Origin: a virus
DNA: 29,736 bases
Direction: 5' to 3' (one strand)
IMG/VR virus record: IMGVR_UViG_3300033571_005825
Coordinates: 1-29,736 of that record
In this document: in pieces, positions 13,595-24,300 of the stretch
Numbering within the stretch: the first letter of the stretch is position 1
How the letters are laid out: each line of letters opens with the position of its first letter
The notes under the pieces: model-generated
Told to the model about the DNA's origin: nothing
The model's database searches: none
What the model saw: only the letters and a program-made list of their open reading frames with translations
Position numbers and translations under genes: made by a program

Positions 13595-14023
13595 ATGGCA
13601 TTATCAAGAGCAGATACCTTTACAGGTTCAAAAAAACAGATAGAATATTTTTCAGATTTTATGACAAGTTTTGCTAAAACTCCAGTAGGAAATCAGTTAG
13701 CAAGAGTTACAAACGAACAAGCTGTTATGCAGTCTTTAAAAAATCTGATAAGAACAAACCTTGGTGAAAGATTATTTCAGCCAACAGTTGGTTCAGACGT
13801 TATGGCAACTTTATTTGAACTTAATACAGAAGAAGCAAGAGATTCTTTAGAATTATTCATCAGTAATACAGTAGAGAATAACGAGCCTAGAGTAAATTTG
13901 ATACAAACATTAGTTAATACTGATAATATTAATGAAAATCAAATTGAAATAACATTAATTTATAATCTAATAAATAATCCTACAGAGTTAACTCTTAATT
14001 TAATTTTAAAAAGAGTCCGATAA
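13595..14023 (+). CDS. gp25: Baseplate wedge protein gp25
   Basis: The 142-residue protein matches gp25/GPW/TssE proteins (T4 gp25 132 residues). It has the helical N-terminus with NEQAVMQSLKNLIRTNLGER and FQPTVGSDV, then the hallmark EPR motif (E97-P98-R99) in NTVENNEPRV, then C-terminal strands. gp25 is the wedge core component that contacts gp6 and the first sheath layer. ATG 13595 is 1 nt after the PAAR stop and the gp6 ATG follows directly on its own stop. Confidence 0.93.
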   Translation: MALSRADTFTGSKKQIEYFSDFMTSFAKTPVGNQLARVTNEQAVMQSLKNLIRTNLGERLFQPTVGSDVMATLFELNTEEARDSLELFISNTVENNEPRVNLIQTLVNTDNINENQIEITLIYNLINNPTELTLNLILKRVR

Positions 14024-15838
14024 ATGGCAAATAGTTCACTTAATCTAACTTCTCTAGATTTTGATACATTAAAGAGTAATTTTAAGGAATTCCTTAAATC
14101 TCAATCAGCCTTCAAAGATTACAATTTTGATGGTTCTAACATTAATGTTCTTCTTGACGTTATGTCTTATAATTCGTATTTAAATGCATTCTATTTGAAT
14201 ATGATAGCTTCTGAGATGTTTTTGGATTCAGCCCAAAAAATAGACTCTGTTATTTCTCATGCCAAAGAATTGAATTATACTCCACGTAGCGCTCATTCTG
14301 CGGTCGCTAATATTACTTTTACAATAGATACAACAGGTTTTACTTCGAATAAATTAACTATTCCAAAAGGAACCAGGTTTACTGGATTTAATTCTAATGG
14401 AACTTATACATTCGTAACAGACCTTTCCCAAACTTTTGTTTCATCAAATAACACTTATTTAGTAGAAAATATTCAAATAAATCAAGGAACATATTTTTCA
14501 GATTCTTTTGTTCTTGATTACGATATTGAAAATCAAAGATTCGTTTTGTCTAATGAAAATATTGACACAGAAAGTATTACAGTTCATGTTACAGAAAATG
14601 GTGTAAATACTGAATATTCTTTTGTCACAACCCTTTTCGGTTTAAATGATGTTTCAGCGGTTTATTTCGTTCAAGCAGTCGAAGGTGGAAAGTATGAAAT
14701 AAGATTCGGAGATGGACTATTTGGTAAAAAACCAATAAATGGTGCAACAATTAATATTGACTATATTGTAACTAATGGTTCAGATGGTAATGGAGTAGAA
14801 AATTTTGTCTTGGCCGATAATCTTGGTCCAGGTAATGGTGGCGAAGCGACTGCTTCTGATATAATTGTTATTACCAATTCCATACAAGGAGCAAATCAAG
14901 AAAGTTTAGAAAATATAAGATTTAACGCTCCTAGATATTTTGCCACACAACAAAGAGCTGTTTCTATTGACGATTATTATTCTTTAGTTAGAGCCAAATT
15001 TGGAGGAGCTGTTGACGACGTTATTATTTATGGAGGTCAAGATTTAGAACCTAAATTGTATGGAAGAGTCATTGTATCAGTAAAACCAACAGCTTCTGTT
15101 GTTGCATCTTCGTTATTAAAAAATGATATTGTTAATTATTTACAAGATTTTATTGCTTTACCAAATAGAGTTATAGTTACAGATCCAGATTATTTTTATA
15201 TTGACGTTAATACTACTGTGCAGTTTAATTCTAAATTAACAACAAAATATTCTACTGAAATTAAAAGTATGATTTTAGATGGTATAGTTGAATTTAGCGC
15301 CGATCATTTAGAAAAATTTGGCGACGATTTCAGATATAGTAGATTTGTTACTCATATTGATACTTTAGATGAAAGCATAACAAGTAATGATACTCGTGTA
15401 AAGATTATAAAAAGATTAACTCCAAAATTATTGTTTGCTACGTCATATGATGTAAGATTTAATAATGGGGCTATGCAAGAAGGTTATTATAACGGTATTG
15501 CCTATCCAGACGATAGAGTTTTGGCTAGTACATCTTTCTCGTATGTGGACGATGAAGATAATATCTATCCAAATTGTTATCTAGAAGATGACGCTTTAGG
15601 TAATGTTATTGTTTATACATTTTTAAAAGGAATAAAAACTGTTCTCAATTCTACAATAGGATTGATAGATTATGATACTGGTTCCGTTGCATTGACTAAT
15701 CTAAAAACTTCTTATTATAATGGATATATAGAATTGTCTTTGACTACAAAAAACAAAGATATTATAGCTTCAAAAAATATGGTTCTATTAATAGATCCAG
15801 TCGATGTTAATATAGAAATTATAGAAACAATAAAATAA
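14024..15838 (+). CDS. gp6: Baseplate wedge protein gp6 (baseplate J-like)
   Basis: The 604-residue protein (T4 gp6 is 660) carries N-terminal helices ending FLKSQSAFKDYNFDGSNINV. A J-type region follows with TIPKGTRFTGFNSNG, KYEIRFGDGLFGKKPINGA and a YIVTNGSDGNGVENF loop. Then comes the characteristic FNAPRYFATQQRAVSIDDYY block with VRAKFGGAVDDVIIYGGQD. gp6 dimers form the continuous iris ring that changes diameter on contraction. The ATG directly abuts the gp25 stop, and gp7 starts 1 nt after its own. Confidence 0.93.
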   Translation: MANSSLNLTSLDFDTLKSNFKEFLKSQSAFKDYNFDGSNINVLLDVMSYNSYLNAFYLNMIASEMFLDSAQKIDSVISHAKELNYTPRSAHSAVANITFTIDTTGFTSNKLTIPKGTRFTGFNSNGTYTFVTDLSQTFVSSNNTYLVENIQINQGTYFSDSFVLDYDIENQRFVLSNENIDTESITVHVTENGVNTEYSFVTTLFGLNDVSAVYFVQAVEGGKYEIRFGDGLFGKKPINGATINIDYIVTNGSDGNGVENFVLADNLGPGNGGEATASDIIVITNSIQGANQESLENIRFNAPRYFATQQRAVSIDDYYSLVRAKFGGAVDDVIIYGGQDLEPKLYGRVIVSVKPTASVVASSLLKNDIVNYLQDFIALPNRVIVTDPDYFYIDVNTTVQFNSKLTTKYSTEIKSMILDGIVEFSADHLEKFGDDFRYSRFVTHIDTLDESITSNDTRVKIIKRLTPKLLFATSYDVRFNNGAMQEGYYNGIAYPDDRVLASTSFSYVDDEDNIYPNCYLEDDALGNVIVYTFLKGIKTVLNSTIGLIDYDTGSVALTNLKTSYYNGYIELSLTTKNKDIIASKNMVLLIDPVDVNIEIIETIK

Positions 15839-15839
15839 A

Positions 15840-18800
15840 ATGGATATAAGAATAGAAAAAACAATCTCTAATTTTATACAAAATCAATTTCCTCAATTCT
15901 ATCAAGAAGAGGGCGAAAATTTTGTTTTGTTTGTTAAAACCTATTTTGAATGGATGGAGACCGAAGGTCAGCCAATTAGAGAAGCTCGAGAATTATTTGA
16001 ATATAGAGATATTGATACTACAATCGAAAGGTTTTTGGAGTATTTTCAGAAAAAATATTTATACGGAATTCCATTTAATATTATTGCTAATAAAAGATTT
16101 CTGTTAAAACATATTCTCGACGTATATCGTTCTAAAGGAACAATACAAGGATATAGACTTTTATTTAAGTTAGTTTATAACGAAGATGTCGATATTTATC
16201 TACCAGGTAAAGATGTTCTTAGAGTTTCTGATGGTAAATGGATAGAACCAAAATATTTAGAAGTTACTTGGAGTCCTGTTTTAGAATCTCTTGTTGGAAA
16301 AACAATTTATGGTATTTCTTCTCATTCTACTGCAGTAGTGGAAAGAATTGTCAGAGAATATTTTAATAAAGATGAAATATATGTTATGTATATCAACAAT
16401 GTTGCTCCAAAAGGCGGGGATTTTATTGTTGCTGAAAAAATTGTAGATATAAGATATAAATCGGATTCTGATATAATTGGTTTATCGCCAAGTATTCTTG
16501 GATCTCTTGATAGACTTGACGTTTTTAATAGCGGTAATTCTTTCAATGTCGGCGATATTTTAAAAATTGCATACAAAGACCCAGATACTAATGAAATTGA
16601 TTCTTTTGGTGATCAAGGTCTAATTGTTGTTAAATCTCTATTTCGTGGTTTTGGTTCTTTAAATTTTAATATTAAAAACGGCGGATTTGGGTTTGCTGCT
16701 AATGCTGCTGTTTTCTTATATAAAAATATATTAGATCAAACAGGATCCGACTCAAGTTTCGATATTAAAATAGCTGATACTAAAAGATTAACATATAACA
16801 CTGATTTATTTCTTGACTATATAGATTTACAGTTAGATGAAGTTTATGGTTTTGACAAATATCCAAACGCTAATGCTTCTTCGACTTTAGATGAATGTTT
16901 TACTTATGACACAAACGTATTTGGTAGAATTGCAGCCCTTACTAATGTTTTGGCTGGTAATGGTTATATTGCTCCGGCCAATGTTTTTATTCGTTCTACG
17001 TTTAGATCTAAAAAAGTTCCTGGAAAATTAACTTGGTATAACAGCAACGATTTCGTGAATGCTTATTCGAGTCAAATATATGTTAACACTGCATATATAG
17101 ATAATAATGTTATCCTCATAGCCAATGCTGTAAAACATTATGATGCAAACGCTTACGTTGATTATATAGTTCCAGCTGGTAATACAGCAATAAATGGTCT
17201 TACCGCTAACACAAGATATTATGTAAAAACAACAAACACATTAGGAATAACTCTTAGTGCTTCTCAAGGTGGCGCGACTTTAAATGTCAATACAGCTGTT
17301 ACTACTAGCACCACACAAAGACATTCGTTTATAACAAAATCTCTTACCAAAAGTTTTTATGCTAATACTACTTCAGTAAATAACGCTAGTTATTCTATTT
17401 TAATAGCAAACGCTGACATATATTTTTATACAGATGATTATGTTTATTATTTGGTTCCTTCGGGTAATACCGGAATACTTGGGCTAACTCCTAATACATT
17501 TTATTTCGTAGAATCTGTCAATACTACTTCTATAACATTAAGCGATACCTACACTGGAGACGCTGATCCAATAGAATTACAGACTAATAATATTTTCTCT
17601 GGAGAAACTCATTATATTTTAAATGACACTTTACGTAATATTTACCCTTATGTTAATGGTTATTCAACGCCAGTCTATTCTAATACGTATTCAATCAACA
17701 ATACAAGTTATGCAATTTTATTAGCAAATGCTGACATTTATTTCAGCGCTAACGATAAAATTTATTACGATGTTCCGGTTGGAAACACAGCTATAGCTAA
17801 TCTAAGGGCTAATTCTGTAGTTTATATTAAAACTTCTAATTCTTCAGCAATTACTTTAAGTAATACAGCTGGTGGATCGGTTATGCAAATTTATACGAGT
17901 ATTTCCAGCGCCTCGGAGACTCACTACATTAAAACAGCAAAATTCAGTAAATATTTTGCCAATGATGATGTAATTTATCTTCAATCTGATGCCGCCAATA
18001 ATAATACTTTAGAATTAGCAGTCATTAGAAATGTAATAAGCGACGTTTCTGTTCAACTTTATGGATTTACTAACAGTAGTTCAACTTCCAACTCTTTTTA
18101 TGGAAGAGCCGTTGTTATTATGCCATCTCAGTTTGATGATTCCGAATACACAGGAAGAAATATATTTTCTGGTCTTTCTGAACTTTTTAGTATTTTGTCA
18201 TATCAATACAGCACTGTTGATTATACTAATTTGGCTAATGTTATGAAAAGACTTGATGGAACAATCAATGGTATTAACGACGATATTGAAGCATTAAATT
18301 CTAGTGGTAATAGTATTGTTGAAACAGTTTCTGCTATTAATTCCGGAAGAGGATACGTAGAAGGCGAATCAGTGCACGCTTATAGGTATGGTATTCTGCA
18401 AGTTCCTACTGTTGTCAAAGGCGGAACTGGATACGTTAATGGAGATACTATTATTTTCTCTGGAGGTATCACAGAGACTCCAGCTAGAGGATCTATTTTA
18501 ACAAATTCGCAAGGAAATGTTGTTTCGGTTAATACTTATGAGGGTGCTTGGTATGGTGGAGTTGGATATAACGCTCTTCCTGAAATTACCATTAGATCTG
18601 CTAATAGTAAAGCTATTGGAGCGGTATTATACACACAATATATTGCGTTTGATACAGCTAATGAAATTAGAGGATTGGTTAGAAAAGGTGGAATTGGTAG
18701 AGGAATTGGTTACTGGGCCACAACAGATAGCCTTTTAAATACTGACAAAGTAATTCAAGATAGCTATTTTTATCAAGATTATTCTTATGAAATAAGAACA

Positions 18801-19160
18801 GGTCTTAGTTTAGAAACATATAAAGATGTATTTTATTCTACTTTCCATACAGCAGGTTCTGCGTTATTTGGAAAATATGAATTGCAACCATTTGTATTAC
18901 CAAGTAATATAGTATTGGATGTCGACTTTAAAGCGAATACTTCTTGGCCTCTGTGGTTAACTTGTGATATTGTAGATCCAAGAATTAGAGCGGACGTATA
19001 TTTAGAAGAATTGGTCGGAGGGCAGACCCTCCCAGGAGTCGTTTTAACGGTCGATCAGTTTACATTTTCTAATAATTATTTTGGGTGTGATATAAATACA
19101 ACATATTCAGATAATTTAATAATAACTTCTGATAGATTCTCGGAAGATTTACCAACCTAA
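15840..19160 (+). CDS. gp7: Baseplate wedge protein gp7, with repeat insert
   Basis: The 1106-residue protein (T4 gp7 is 1032) starts with the conserved MDIRIEKTISNFIQNQFPQF and FYQEEGENFVLFVKTYFEWM region. FKLVYNEDVDIYLPGKDVLR follows; this is the part that joins gp6 dimers. Residues about 405-700 are three tandem ~95-residue beta repeats. Towards the end are Gly-Tyr motifs (SGRGY, GGTGY, GGVGY) and a C-terminal region with an SLETYKDVFYSTFHTAGSAL block. It follows gp6 in the usual order. gp8, its T4 neighbour, comes only after a fibre gene here. Confidence 0.8.
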   Translation: MDIRIEKTISNFIQNQFPQFYQEEGENFVLFVKTYFEWMETEGQPIREARELFEYRDIDTTIERFLEYFQKKYLYGIPFNIIANKRFLLKHILDVYRSKGTIQGYRLLFKLVYNEDVDIYLPGKDVLRVSDGKWIEPKYLEVTWSPVLESLVGKTIYGISSHSTAVVERIVREYFNKDEIYVMYINNVAPKGGDFIVAEKIVDIRYKSDSDIIGLSPSILGSLDRLDVFNSGNSFNVGDILKIAYKDPDTNEIDSFGDQGLIVVKSLFRGFGSLNFNIKNGGFGFAANAAVFLYKNILDQTGSDSSFDIKIADTKRLTYNTDLFLDYIDLQLDEVYGFDKYPNANASSTLDECFTYDTNVFGRIAALTNVLAGNGYIAPANVFIRSTFRSKKVPGKLTWYNSNDFVNAYSSQIYVNTAYIDNNVILIANAVKHYDANAYVDYIVPAGNTAINGLTANTRYYVKTTNTLGITLSASQGGATLNVNTAVTTSTTQRHSFITKSLTKSFYANTTSVNNASYSILIANADIYFYTDDYVYYLVPSGNTGILGLTPNTFYFVESVNTTSITLSDTYTGDADPIELQTNNIFSGETHYILNDTLRNIYPYVNGYSTPVYSNTYSINNTSYAILLANADIYFSANDKIYYDVPVGNTAIANLRANSVVYIKTSNSSAITLSNTAGGSVMQIYTSISSASETHYIKTAKFSKYFANDDVIYLQSDAANNNTLELAVIRNVISDVSVQLYGFTNSSSTSNSFYGRAVVIMPSQFDDSEYTGRNIFSGLSELFSILSYQYSTVDYTNLANVMKRLDGTINGINDDIEALNSSGNSIVETVSAINSGRGYVEGESVHAYRYGILQVPTVVKGGTGYVNGDTIIFSGGITETPARGSILTNSQGNVVSVNTYEGAWYGGVGYNALPEITIRSANSKAIGAVLYTQYIAFDTANEIRGLVRKGGIGRGIGYWATTDSLLNTDKVIQDSYFYQDYSYEIRTGLSLETYKDVFYSTFHTAGSALFGKYELQPFVLPSNIVLDVDFKANTSWPLWLTCDIVDPRIRADVYLEELVGGQTLPGVVLTVDQFTFSNNYFGCDINTTYSDNLIITSDRFSEDLPT
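17061..17940 (+). repeat. Three tandem ~95-aa repeats inside gp7
   Basis: Approximate units are 17061-17340, 17341-17640 and 17659-17940. Shared pattern: a strand with ILIANADIYF, then VPxGNTAIxGLxxNTxYYVKT, xITLSxxxGG, and a THYI-like end. Units 2 and 3 are closest (LIANADIYF versus LLANADIYF). Boundaries were set by eye. Confidence 0.75.
19091..19098 (+). promoter_or_regulatory. Late-type promoter TATAAATA before the small fibre gene
   Basis: An exact TATAAATA lies in the 3' end of gp7, 84 nt before the TTG start at 19182. It could give extra transcription of the fibre gene and gp8. Confidence 0.4.
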
Positions 19161-19181
19161 TTTATTCATAGGGGAAAAAAA

Positions 19182-19766
19182 TTGACAAGACAAGTAGTTA
19201 ACGTCGGAAACAATCCAAATGATGGCACCGGCACTCCTCTAAGAGATGCTATGGTTATTATCAATGATAATTTTTTGGAACTTTACACAAATCCAGTTGT
19301 CAATACTTCAGTAACAGTCGGAAATTCTTCAGTAAATACTGTAGTTAATTCTACCTCTTTGGTATTTGGAAACAATTCCTCTACCATAAGAATAGGAAAT
19401 ACTTCTATAAATGCTGTTGCCAACAGTTCTGGGTTTTTCACAGGCAATGGAACTGTGACTGCTAATTCTATAAGTGTCACTTCTAACACAGTAAATATTG
19501 GTTCTTATACAGCTGCGGCCAATGGTTATACATATCTACCTAATGGATTTAAAATGAATTTTGGATATGTGCTCGCTAACTCTACTGTTGGGAACGCTAC
19601 ATTTGCTAATGCATTCACTACAGATCCATACGTTGTTACAGCAACAACTAATACAGCTACAGCAACTTATGAAGCTGCTGTTACTTTAACAAACACTACA
19701 GTTGCAGTTATCAGAACAGCAAACGCAACTTTATCTAATGTATATTACATTGCTATAGGAAGATAA
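19182..19766 (+). CDS. Small tail-fibre/receptor-binding protein
   Basis: The start is TTG 19182, supported by AGGGG at 19170-19174 and by the N-terminal motif NVGNNPNDGTGTPLRDAM, which begins many phage fibre proteins and would be lost at the next ATG. The 194-residue chain then has imperfect [VI]GNxSxN repeats (VGNSSVN, FGNNSST, IGNTSIN; about 45-110), typical of trimeric fibre shafts. It ends with a globular domain of about 80 residues containing GYTYLPNGFKMNFGYV. This LPNG-type end resembles gp53-like receptor-binding tips of podovirus and siphovirus fibres. It interrupts the usual gp7-gp8 order. Fibre nature is well supported; receptor specificity cannot be read. Confidence 0.75.
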   Translation: MTRQVVNVGNNPNDGTGTPLRDAMVIINDNFLELYTNPVVNTSVTVGNSSVNTVVNSTSLVFGNNSSTIRIGNTSINAVANSSGFFTGNGTVTANSISVTSNTVNIGSYTAAANGYTYLPNGFKMNFGYVLANSTVGNATFANAFTTDPYVVTATTNTATATYEAAVTLTNTTVAVIRTANATLSNVYYIAIGR

Positions 19767-19775
19767 GGTATTTAA

Positions 19776-21311
19776 ATGTCAGGAGTATTGAAACCTTCTT
19801 ATAAAAAAGCTCTAATTGATGAGATGTTTGACAATATTAGTTCAAACGCCTCTTATTATTATGCTGTTGCTTCTAATCCCATATCAATAGTTGGTTCTGC
19901 CTCTAATACTACAACTGACGATAAAAGTAGCCAATTTGATACTGATTGGTTAATGATGTTTGGCAAAAAATTATCAATATCTAATTTTGCTCCATTAGTT
20001 GATAATAATTTATGGTCTAATGGATTTGTTTATAGAACATATGATAATAACGATGTAGATTTATATTCTAATAATAAATTTTATGTTATATCTCCTCCAG
20101 AATACGATGGAGGTACTTATAATATCTATAAATGTATGGATAACGCTAATAATTCTCCTTCTACAATAAAGCCAGATATGGTTCAAGTTACTTCTTTTCA
20201 AACAAACGATGGTTATGTTTGGAGATATGTGACTTCTATACCGTATAGACTTTATAAAATGTTTGCTACTGGAGAATACGCCCCAGTATACGCTAATAGC
20301 GTTACTTCCTTATATGCTAATGCTTATTGCGGAGTTGAGAAAGTTGTTATTTCTAATAGTGGAACAGGTTATTCAGCGTACCACGATAGTACTATTTTAT
20401 CTGCAAATAGCACTGTGATTCAGATAGGCAATACAGCAAGTAATTCTACTGGATTTTATACAAATAGTGCTATATATATCTATAACACTACTGCTACCAC
20501 TTCTCAGATTTTTCAAATTTCAGATTATGTTTCCAATAGCGTTGGTAAATGGATTTATTTGAACGGAGAAGCTAATACAACTAATATTATTCCAGAAGCC
20601 ACTCAGTATAAAATTTCTCCAAGGGTTGTTTTTACAACTGACGGTGGAACACAACCTTCTGCATATAGCGTTGTAAATAATTCTACGAATTCTATTAATG
20701 AAATTGTAATTCTTGATATTGGAGCAGACATTTCATGGGCTAACGTCGAACTTACTTCCGCCGTAGGTTCTGGAGCTAATATTTATGCGATTGTTCCTCC
20801 TCCGGGGGGTCATGGTTCAGATCCTGTTTCAGAATTAAATGTTAAAGCGTTAGGTATTAATTTTCATTTCGCTAATAGCGAAGGTAGCACTATACCAGAT
20901 AACATTTTATATAATAAAATAGGAATAATTAAAAACCCATACGCATTGCACGCTAACGGTGCCAAAAGTAACTCCACTTATACTAGTTTAACTTTTAGTC
21001 AAGTTTTAAACGCTTCTCTTCTCAATCCAGTATTGTTTAGTGTTGGGGATAGAGTTTATGGCAACACTAGTAACGCTTATGGTATTGTTGCTTTCGCTAA
21101 TAATTCTAGAATTTATGTAGTTGGGGATAAGACTTTTGTTAATGGAGAGTTTGTTTTTTCTAGCGATTCCAGCATTAGTTCTGAAATAGAAATAATAACA
21201 AACGGCGGCATATATGCTAAGGACGTAAAACCTTTATACGTTCAAGATATAAATAACGTGAATAGGTCTAATTCTCAGACAGAATCATTTAAACTGATTA
21301 TTCAGGTTTAA
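19776..21311 (+). CDS. gp8: Baseplate wedge protein gp8
   Basis: The 511-residue protein keeps the gp8 landmarks: an N-terminal tube of FDNISSNASYYYAVASNPIS, YNIYKCMDNANNSPST and DGYVWRYVTSIPYRLY (T4: YRCLDV and DGYVWEYLFEIP), and a short beta end ESFKLIIQV. T4 gp8 is 334 residues. The extra length is mostly a central Ser/Asn/Thr-rich part (about 190-290) with SGTGY motifs, which looks like an inserted beta domain. gp8 dimerises and clamps gp6/gp7 in the wedge. It starts 9 nt after the fibre gene. Confidence 0.82.
   Translation: MSGVLKPSYKKALIDEMFDNISSNASYYYAVASNPISIVGSASNTTTDDKSSQFDTDWLMMFGKKLSISNFAPLVDNNLWSNGFVYRTYDNNDVDLYSNNKFYVISPPEYDGGTYNIYKCMDNANNSPSTIKPDMVQVTSFQTNDGYVWRYVTSIPYRLYKMFATGEYAPVYANSVTSLYANAYCGVEKVVISNSGTGYSAYHDSTILSANSTVIQIGNTASNSTGFYTNSAIYIYNTTATTSQIFQISDYVSNSVGKWIYLNGEANTTNIIPEATQYKISPRVVFTTDGGTQPSAYSVVNNSTNSINEIVILDIGADISWANVELTSAVGSGANIYAIVPPPGGHGSDPVSELNVKALGINFHFANSEGSTIPDNILYNKIGIIKNPYALHANGAKSNSTYTSLTFSQVLNASLLNPVLFSVGDRVYGNTSNAYGIVAFANNSRIYVVGDKTFVNGEFVFSSDSSISSEIEIITNGGIYAKDVKPLYVQDINNVNRSNSQTESFKLIIQV
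21248..21255 (+). promoter_or_regulatory. Late-type promoter TATAAATA before the DUF4815 gene
   Basis: An exact TATAAATA lies within the 3' end of gp8, 71 nt before the next ATG at 21327. Placement matches the one in gp7. Confidence 0.4.
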
Positions 21312-21326
21312 TAATAGGAACTTATA

Positions 21327-24300
21327 ATGCCATTAAAGACTGATTTCAATGTAGCGCCATATTATGATGATTACGATCCTGATAAAAACTATCATCGTAT
21401 TATGTTTAGACCTTCTGTGGCCGTTCAAGCTAGAGAATTAACACAATTACAGACTATTCTTCAGAATCAAATTGAGACTTTTGGTAACTGGTCTTTTAAG
21501 AGCGGAGATATTGTCAAAGGTTGCGATTTAGATCCTCTTCCAAAAGTTCCTTATATTCGATTGATGGATTTCGCTTCTAACGGTTCTGCTAATACAGCAA
21601 CACTAGATGTTACAGAATATATTAATGCTATTGCTACTAGTGTGACTAGTAATTTAACTGCAAAAGTTCTTTATGCTAATGCTGGTTTTACCACAAATTA
21701 TCCTGATAATAATATCCTTTATTTAAGATATCTAGATACAGGTGACGGAGGAGAAACTGTTTTTTCTAATTCAGAACTTCTTACGTTTCACCAGATAACT
21801 CCAGAAGGTAATGTTGCATTAGCTAATGTTTACACTATGTCGAACGTTTTAGCTGATACATATGCTTCTGGCAATGCGCACGGTATTACATCCAGTAATG
21901 GTATTATTTTCATTAATGGTTTCTTCATCAGAGTTCCAGCAGAAACTTTTGGATTAGTTAACAATTTTGGAACTTATGCTGGTAATAATGTAGTTGGTTT
22001 TACGTTAGTAGAACAGATCGTTACTGAGACTCAAGATACTTCTTTATTAGATAACGCTCTTGGTTATTCCAATGAAAACGCTCCTGGCGCACACAGATTA
22101 AAGTTAGTTCCTAAACTTGTTTCGTTATCTCAGGAACAAGCTGCTCTTACTAAAGATTTCAATCCATTAGGTTTTTATAACTATGGAAATTTTGTAAAAA
22201 AAGATACTCAGGATGATCCATATTCTATTGTAAATAATATTTTAGCAATAAGAACTTATGAAGAATCAGGAAACTACATTGTTAAAAATTTCGCTGTCGA
22301 CACTATAACTAATGTTGTAGGAAACGAAGCAGTACTTGGTGGTTATAGTAATGTTTTTGCTAGAGTTAGTTCAGGTATAGCTTACACTCAAGGTAATAGA
22401 GTAGAGCTTCTTAAATCCTCTCTTATTGAAATGCGTAGAGGAGTTGATACTGCTGTAAATAAGAGTCAACAGATAAGTTTCAATTATGGAAGTTATTTCA
22501 AAATAAATGAAGTTTCTGGAACATTTTTAACCGATAAAGCTCAGACAATAAAACTTTACTCTGTTCTTCAAAAATCAGTTACAAATAGAACATTTTCTTC
22601 TTTGACACCATCAGGAACTTATATTGGTACTGCTAAAACAAGATGTTTAACATATAATTCTGGCACTCCAGGAACATCATCTGCTGAATATATATTAAAT
22701 GTTTTTGATATTCAACTTTTATCAGGTTATAATATAAATCAGATTAAATCTCTTTATTATGATGGAACTAATAAAGCTGTAGCAGACGTTATTTCGAATG
22801 GTACAGTTGATTCTCAGAATAAATTGCAGTTATATAGTTTTGGTATTCCTGGCATTAAAAATTTAAGAGATGCTGGTAATATCATTAACACAGATTATAC
22901 ATATAGAACAACTAATTCTTCTTGTGTTATGACAACTGGAGGTCTTGTTGTAGTAAGAGCTCCGGAATCTCAAGCTGGTGGTTCTGATATATTACCTTAT
23001 GGAACAGGAACAACTCTTACTGATTCTTCGGCTTCTGAAATTATTTTAACATTTTCTTCGAACGCTGATTCTTCTGCATTGACAGGAACTGTTAATGTTT
23101 TTAGTGATTCTACTAACGTATTAGGATCTAGTACAACTTTTAATACTAATTTTAAACCAGGCGATGCTATTAGGGTTGGTGCTAGTGATGTGAGAATTGT
23201 ATCTAGTGTAACAAATGCAACATATCTTAATGTGGATGCAGCTTTTGGAGCTAATGCTACTGGCCAAAATCATTTCAAAAGATATCCAAAAGGTAAAATT
23301 GTTAAAATAGCCAGGTCTTCTATTGGACCAAACGCATATGTTACAGTAACAAATACTACATCATTCAATGTATATTCTGGAGAATTTCCGAGTTCTTCTG
23401 TAGGAGTTGAAGTTACTTTCAATATGCAAAGAACTGTTGCTAGTCCTGCAACTAAAAATATTAGAAAAAATAGATTTGTAAAAATAAATACCTCTTCAAA
23501 TCCAAAAGGTCCATGGTGTTTAGGTTTTAGCGACGTACATAAAGTAAATAAGATATATGGTTCTTCTACCAGTAGTTTTACTGGCGTTAATGGTATAGCA
23601 GCTATAGATTTAACTACCAGTTTTACTTATGATACTGGGCAACAAGACACTCATTATGGATTATCGTATTTGTATGCCAAATCTGGTTATAGTCCATCAA
23701 GTTATCCTTATCTTTTAGTAGATTTAGATTATTTTGTTGCTAATTCTTCGGCTGGAGTTGGTTTTTTCACAGTAGAATCTTATCCTATAGATGATGCTAA
23801 TACTGCAAATACAAATTCAATTCAGACAAAAGATATTCCTTTGTATGTTGCATCAACAGGTTCTAAGATTTATCTAAGAGATGTTATAGATTTTAGAACT
23901 CCTTGTGCAATCACAGCCAATGATACAGGAACTATAGTAGATACTTCAAATAGTGCACAAATTAATACTGCAGTTTCTTATGCTACTTTGAATCCATCAT
24001 CAACAGTTTCTCTCAGTATACCCACTGATGGTCTTAATTTTCCTTCTTATGGAAAAAATTTAGAAGCAGATTATACTTATTATTTACCAAGAAAAGATTT
24101 GATTTTAATTACACCAGAAGGATCATTAAAAGTCAAAGAAGGTGTTTCTAGCATTTCACCTCAGACTCCATTATATCCTGAAAATGCTATGGCTGTAGCA
24201 GTGTTGAATGTACCTGCTTATCCATCTCTTTCTGGAGATCAGCTTGATCAATTTCAGATAATAAATCAGAATACTCTTAATACTATAAGAGATACTTCTA

